Shown: positions 60,552 to 64,000 of the stretch, piece by piece
Layout: each line of letters opens with the position of its first letter
Position numbering within the stretch: the first letter of the stretch is position 1
NCBI RefSeq assembly: GCF_000430765.1
Contig: NZ_KE387243.1
Location: forward strand, 133,225-197,224
Reading direction: 5' to 3'
DNA length: 64,000 bases
DNA from: Peribacillus kribbensis DSM 17871
Lineage (GTDB): Bacteria; Bacillota; Bacilli; Bacillales; DSM-1321
Program-made: the position numbers and the translations under genes
The notes under the pieces: model-generated
What the model was told of the DNA's origin: nothing
The model's input: only the letters and a program-made list of their open reading frames with translations
The model's database searches: none

Positions 60552-62815
60552 GATAAGAGCCCCCTTTCATTGACCGCAGATAAAATCTCTTCAGGAGACA
60601 CCGGAAGTTTGGTTATCCAATGCCCCATCGCACTGTGAATGGCTTTTGTTATTGCCGGTGCTGCGGCGACCGTTCCGATTTCACCAACTCCTCTGGGGCC
60701 ATATATATCCCCATCATATAAATCTTCGATGGCCTCGACATTCATTTCGAGAGGCACATCTTTAATGGTAGGAATGAGATACGAATCAAAATTCCGGGGA
60801 ATATAAAGCCCCTCTTCCATTGCTGCATCTTCCATCAGTGTATAGCCAAGTGCCATCACACCCCCGCCCTCAATCTGTCCGAGATAGCCAAGCCGGCTGA
60901 TAACAGGTCCGGCAGCCACTGCCTGGTCGAGCCTCGTGACAGTTATTTTTCCTGTTAAGAGGTTCACTTCGACTTCTGCCAGGACAGCCGCAAATGCGTA
61001 GAGAAAGTGTCCGCCGGGAACCGGGTCGGGTGTGGTGGGGAAATCAAAGATTGTGGATACAGTGATTGGATCTGAGAAAACATTTTCTGCTAAATCTCTA
61101 TAATGAATAAAAGGTAAGGTTTCATCAGCATATGTTTTCCAGATTCCTCCTTCTCCCAATTTTAACTCATGAACAGAAATACCGCTGACGTCCGAAGCAA
61201 GCTGCAGGATCAGGGAAGAGAACTCTCCTTTCATACGCTGCAGGGCATTCCATACCATGCTTGTGGCGCGCGAGGCCGTTGAAGAGCCTGTATGAGGGAC
61301 TCTCGCAGTGTCTCCTATAACGATCACCATGTCACTGGGTGCACATTGCAATTCGTCAGTTACAATGGTTTCTATAACAGAAAGAAGTCCCTGACCGCAT
61401 TCCTCGAAGCCAAAATACACCTCGATTTTTCCTTCCCTGCTGAATTCCAGCCTGCCGCCTGAACCATCGAGCCTCCCATAGCCGAGCCCTCCTCCATGCA
61501 TAGTCAGGGCCATACCGGTGCCCCTTTTTATCCAGGTAGCTGAGTCAGCGGGTTGTGCGGCTTTTTCTATTTCATCCTTATGTCTGTCAATAGATTCAAG
61601 AACATCTGCAGCCCCATTGGCAGGGGCGATCCGTTGCCCCATGGGTCCACGATCCTCCGCCCTTCTTACATTCCTTTTTCTAATTTCGAGAGGGGAAAGA
61701 TCTATGAGTTCCGCTAATCGGTCCATCTGGCTTTCCAGGGCAAATGTCACCTGATTTCCTCCAAACCCCCGGAACTCGCCGGAAACCCCGTTGTTTGTAA
61801 AAACAGAAAATCCTTCCGTCTTCACATGTGGAATCAAGTATGGCCCTGCCGCATGCTCGACGGCAAAATCCAGTACTGCTGGACCTAGTGATGAATAGGC
61901 GCCGGTATCTGCCAGGATCCTCACCTGGTGGGCAAGGAGAAGCCCCTGTTCATCTATTCCGGTCTTCATCGTGATTTTCATAGGATGCCGTTTTAATCCT
62001 GCACGCAATGACTCTTCTCTCGTCTGGTGGATCTTTACCGGCCGCCCTGTTTTCAGGGCCAGCAAGGAGGCATGGGGCTGGACATTGAGTTCGTCTTTTC
62101 CGCCAAATGAGCCGCCCATCGGACTGGAAATCACACGTATTCTTTCTTCCGGAATATCCAGGATCCTCGATAGCTGAAATCGATCCTTGTAGCCATGCTG
62201 AGTTCCCATAAACACCGTTATGCCGCCATTCTCTTCAGGAACCACCACTCCTCCCTCCGTCTCCATATAGGCATGCATCTGCCGGGGCAGCTCGTAGGTT
62301 TCTTCAACGAGAAAGCAGCAGCAGTGAAAGGCATGTTCTATATCTCCTTGAATATAGGATGTTTGGTGGAGAAGGTTGCCATCGGGATGAAGTTTTGGGG
62401 AATGTGGCAAAAGGGCCTTTTCAGGATCATCAACCACCGCAAGCGGCTCATAGCCTACTTCAATCAGAGACAGCGCTTGTTCCGCGATTTCCTCCGTTTC
62501 AGCAGCCACTGCCGCTATCGCATCGCCTGTATAACGGACGATAGTATCGCAAAGGACAGGCTGATCAGGAAAGATAAGGCCAAATCCATTCAAGCCTGGA
62601 ATATCTTCATGTGTAATGACTGCCGCTACACCTTTAAGTTGCTGGGCTTTTTCTGTATGAATAGAGGTAATTCTGGCATGCGGATGCTCACTCCTCAAAA
62701 CCTTTCCATACAGCATCCCTTCAAATGAAAGGTCTGTAAGATATTTGAGGCTGCCGGTTACCTTTGAGAGTCCGTCGGGGCGGATCCGGCCCTTTCCTTC
62801 TATGGCTGCTAACAT
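60533..62815 (-). CDS. pucD: xanthine dehydrogenase-family molybdenum subunit
   Basis: The 760-residue protein has the ald_Xan_dh_C and Mo-binding domains: GRPVKIHQTREES, GSFGGKDEL, the cofactor loop GEFRGFGGNQVTFALE, and the catalytic Glu in GPRGVGEIGTVAAAPAI near the C-terminus. The length is that of PucD. The neighbouring FAD and FeS subunits and the XdhC-type gene support purine oxidation (hypoxanthine/xanthine to urate), but other hydroxylases of the family (nicotinate, CO, aldehydes) share these motifs, so the substrate is not proven. GGAAGGAG precedes the ATG. Confidence 0.92.
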   Translation of the reverse strand: MLAAIEGKGRIRPDGLSKVTGSLKYLTDLSFEGMLYGKVLRSEHPHARITSIHTEKAQQLKGVAAVITHEDIPGLNGFGLIFPDQPVLCDTIVRYTGDAIAAVAAETEEIAEQALSLIEVGYEPLAVVDDPEKALLPHSPKLHPDGNLLHQTSYIQGDIEHAFHCCCFLVEETYELPRQMHAYMETEGGVVVPEENGGITVFMGTQHGYKDRFQLSRILDIPEERIRVISSPMGGSFGGKDELNVQPHASLLALKTGRPVKIHQTREESLRAGLKRHPMKITMKTGIDEQGLLLAHQVRILADTGAYSSLGPAVLDFAVEHAAGPYLIPHVKTEGFSVFTNNGVSGEFRGFGGNQVTFALESQMDRLAELIDLSPLEIRKRNVRRAEDRGPMGQRIAPANGAADVLESIDRHKDEIEKAAQPADSATWIKRGTGMALTMHGGGLGYGRLDGSGGRLEFSREGKIEVYFGFEECGQGLLSVIETIVTDELQCAPSDMVIVIGDTARVPHTGSSTASRATSMVWNALQRMKGEFSSLILQLASDVSGISVHELKLGEGGIWKTYADETLPFIHYRDLAENVFSDPITVSTIFDFPTTPDPVPGGHFLYAFAAVLAEVEVNLLTGKITVTRLDQAVAAGPVISRLGYLGQIEGGGVMALGYTLMEDAAMEEGLYIPRNFDSYLIPTIKDVPLEMNVEAIEDLYDGDIYGPRGVGEIGTVAAAPAITKAIHSAMGHWITKLPVSPEEILSAVNERGLLSWKRNK

Positions 62816-62833
62816 AATTGGAGTCTCCTTCCC

Positions 62834-63703
62834 TCATATGGTCTTCTCTAAGCAGAAGCTTTGCAGTTCTGCAGCTGCCAAATTGGCTGCAGCCATTTGC
62901 AGGTATTCAGCCGATGCAAATGGGTTCTTCTCCGGTGTGAATTCTTCAATGATGGACTGATAGACTTGCTCAAGGAGATCTTCGTTTATTTTCCTTCCAA
63001 TTACATGCTTCTCTGTGTTAAAAAGTCGTTCTGCTGGATGGTCCCCGCCGCCGACAGCAAGCCGCATGTGTATGATGCGTCCTTCTATATCCCTGGAAAA
63101 AGAACCGCATATGGTTGCGAGGGATGGAATAAAGGACTCCCTTCTTCCGATTTTCCGGAAAAACGTATGAGAAACCTCCTCTAAACGGCTAATGGATATA
63201 TGGGGAATGTATACATGAGTCAAAAGCAAAGACTCTTCTTTTTGTTTAATCCAGCTTAAGAGGCTCTGCCGAAATGTACCGGAATCCGTTAGAAAGGCAA
63301 TCTCTGCATCGAGGGCTAAAAGCAATGGTATCAGGTCTCCTTTTTTGCTCATGATATTTCCGCCAATGGTTGCCTGGTTCCGGATGGCAGGAGAAGCTAT
63401 CTGAGTAATGGCTTCAGCCAGGATACTATCTCCTTCGGATGATAAGGTCTTTTTCATCTCAGCTAAATGGGTGAGTGAACCGATTTCAAGATAACCATCG
63501 TATAGCTGCAATCCCTGCAATTCTTTGATCTGTTCTAATGAAATTATAAAGCGGGGATGGGATTTTCTCTCGTTCCACTGAAGCTGAAGAAAAGTACCTG
63601 CAGCAACAAAGCAGGCATCCTGTCCCAGCCTCTGTTTCATTGCAGCGGCCTCATCAGGAGTCTGCGGTATGAATAACACCTGGCTGTCTTCCTTCATGTC
63701 CAT
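62834..63703 (-). CDS. pucC: molybdenum hydroxylase FAD subunit
   Basis: The 289-residue protein has the FAD-binding type-5 motifs AAGTFLQL near 35 and QATIGGNIMSKKGDL near 112, and the CO-dehydrogenase flavoprotein C-terminal domain (RLAVGGGDHPAERLFNTE). It takes electrons from the FeS subunit and passes them to NAD or another acceptor. AAGGAG lies before the ATG, which overlaps the previous gene by 10 bases. It is 18 bases upstream of pucD. Confidence 0.9.
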   Translation of the reverse strand: MDMKEDSQVLFIPQTPDEAAAMKQRLGQDACFVAAGTFLQLQWNERKSHPRFIISLEQIKELQGLQLYDGYLEIGSLTHLAEMKKTLSSEGDSILAEAITQIASPAIRNQATIGGNIMSKKGDLIPLLLALDAEIAFLTDSGTFRQSLLSWIKQKEESLLLTHVYIPHISISRLEEVSHTFFRKIGRRESFIPSLATICGSFSRDIEGRIIHMRLAVGGGDHPAERLFNTEKHVIGRKINEDLLEQVYQSIIEEFTPEKNPFASAEYLQMAAANLAAAELQSFCLEKTI

Positions 63704-64000
63704 TTCTTCAACTCCTTGGCTTTTTCATAATCCTCTTTATGGTCGATATCAAGAAAATAGCATTCACATAAATATTGCACCACGTGTCCCCTGGAGGACC
63801 ATTTCCCCCGTATTAAATGACGGGCTCCTTGGTCTTCTTCCAAATGAAGCAAATCATGAAAAGCCTCTTTGGAAAATAAAATCGGAGGCCTTGGTTTTCT
63901 TTTGTAGCCAGAAGCAGTGAAAAGACACGGCTGGGTCCGGAAATGAGTAATTAAATTCTCAATCATAAATCGGGGTACGAAAGGCTGGTCTGCAAGAAGA
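63694..64000 (-). CDS. pucB: MocA/PucB-type nucleotidyltransferase, N-terminus outside window
   Basis: Only the last 102 codons are present; the frame is open to the window end. LADQPFVPRFMIENLI is the typical D-Q-P motif of molybdenum cofactor cytidylyl/guanylyltransferases and of PucB. The tail (GYKRKPRPPILFSKEAFHDL, RGHVV, FLDIDHKEDYEKAKEL) matches the MobA-like MocA branch, including the D-I-D-x-x-x-D/E-Y ending. It prepares the dinucleotide cofactor for PucD. It overlaps pucC by 10 bases, so it is translated in the same operon. Confidence 0.85.
   Translation of the reverse strand, partial: LLADQPFVPRFMIENLITHFRTQPCLFTASGYKRKPRPPILFSKEAFHDLLHLEEDQGARHLIRGKWSSRGHVVQYLCECYFLDIDHKEDYEKAKELKKWT

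Noticed and set aside
62195-62728. 177-codon plus-strand frame opposite pucD
   Set aside because: Antisense to the molybdenum subunit, no start signal, and no domain pattern.

Overview
The window looks like a chromosomal segment from a spore-forming, low-to-moderate G+C member of the Bacillaceae (Bacillus, Cytobacillus or Mesobacillus type). Support comes from strong AGGAGG-type ribosome sites with ATG, GTG and TTG starts, the spore genes cwlJ and ytaF, an RsbR-type stressosome protein, a WalR box before a cell-wall hydrolase, and PhoP-type boxes before phoX. The first ~36 kb is AT-rich and carries several decayed genes. The part after ~36.4 kb is visibly richer in G+C and is almost entirely catabolic genes on the minus strand.

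Layout. 0-7 kb: a hydrolase cut by the window edge, a MerR-SDR pair with a classic 19-bp-spacer MerR promoter, relics of a sulfonate locus (a tauD end replaced by IS21-type istB sequence, and a decayed ABC ATPase), an RsbR paralogue and an MFS exporter. 7-31 kb: a phosphate/polyphosphate block with a lone PstS, ppx-ppk, a 1401-residue tandem P-type ATPase flanked by small membrane or helical proteins, ytaF, an in-frame ppk'-'ppx deletion chimera, phoX behind four 11-bp-phased PHO boxes, an RND transporter with a folded leader, and a propeller-phosphoesterase. 31-36 kb: cwlJ, an integrase relic, a soluble chemoreceptor, a membrane-anchored hydrolase, a small metallopeptidase and dispersed hairpin repeats.

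36-41 kb: a purine-type permease divergent from a LysR regulator, a threonine synthase-like enzyme and a secreted NlpC/P60 hydrolase. 41-58 kb: kynB-kynA and, 14 kb away, kynU (tryptophan to anthranilate) surround a large acyl-CoA catabolic island. The island has two TetR-controlled units: ACAD11-type dehydrogenase, SDR and acyl-CoA ligase (plus tetR), and then a nine-gene operon running from 3-hydroxyacyl-CoA dehydrogenase to a phosphotriesterase-type lactonase. Near-identical 18-bp palindromes lie in front of both units. The gene content (lactonase, ligases, APH-type kinase, ACAD11-type dehydrogenase, ComB-family phosphatase, hydratases) suggests catabolism of gamma-lactones or 4-hydroxy acids through phosphorylated acyl-CoAs, as in levulinate (lva) catabolism. 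This is an inference.

58-64 kb: a YetJ-type Bax-inhibitor protein, then a purine hydroxylase cluster with pucB (cut by the window end), pucC, pucD and pucE on the minus strand and the XdhC-type gene pucA convergent to them. No rRNA, recognisable tRNA, CRISPR array or intact mobile element was seen.
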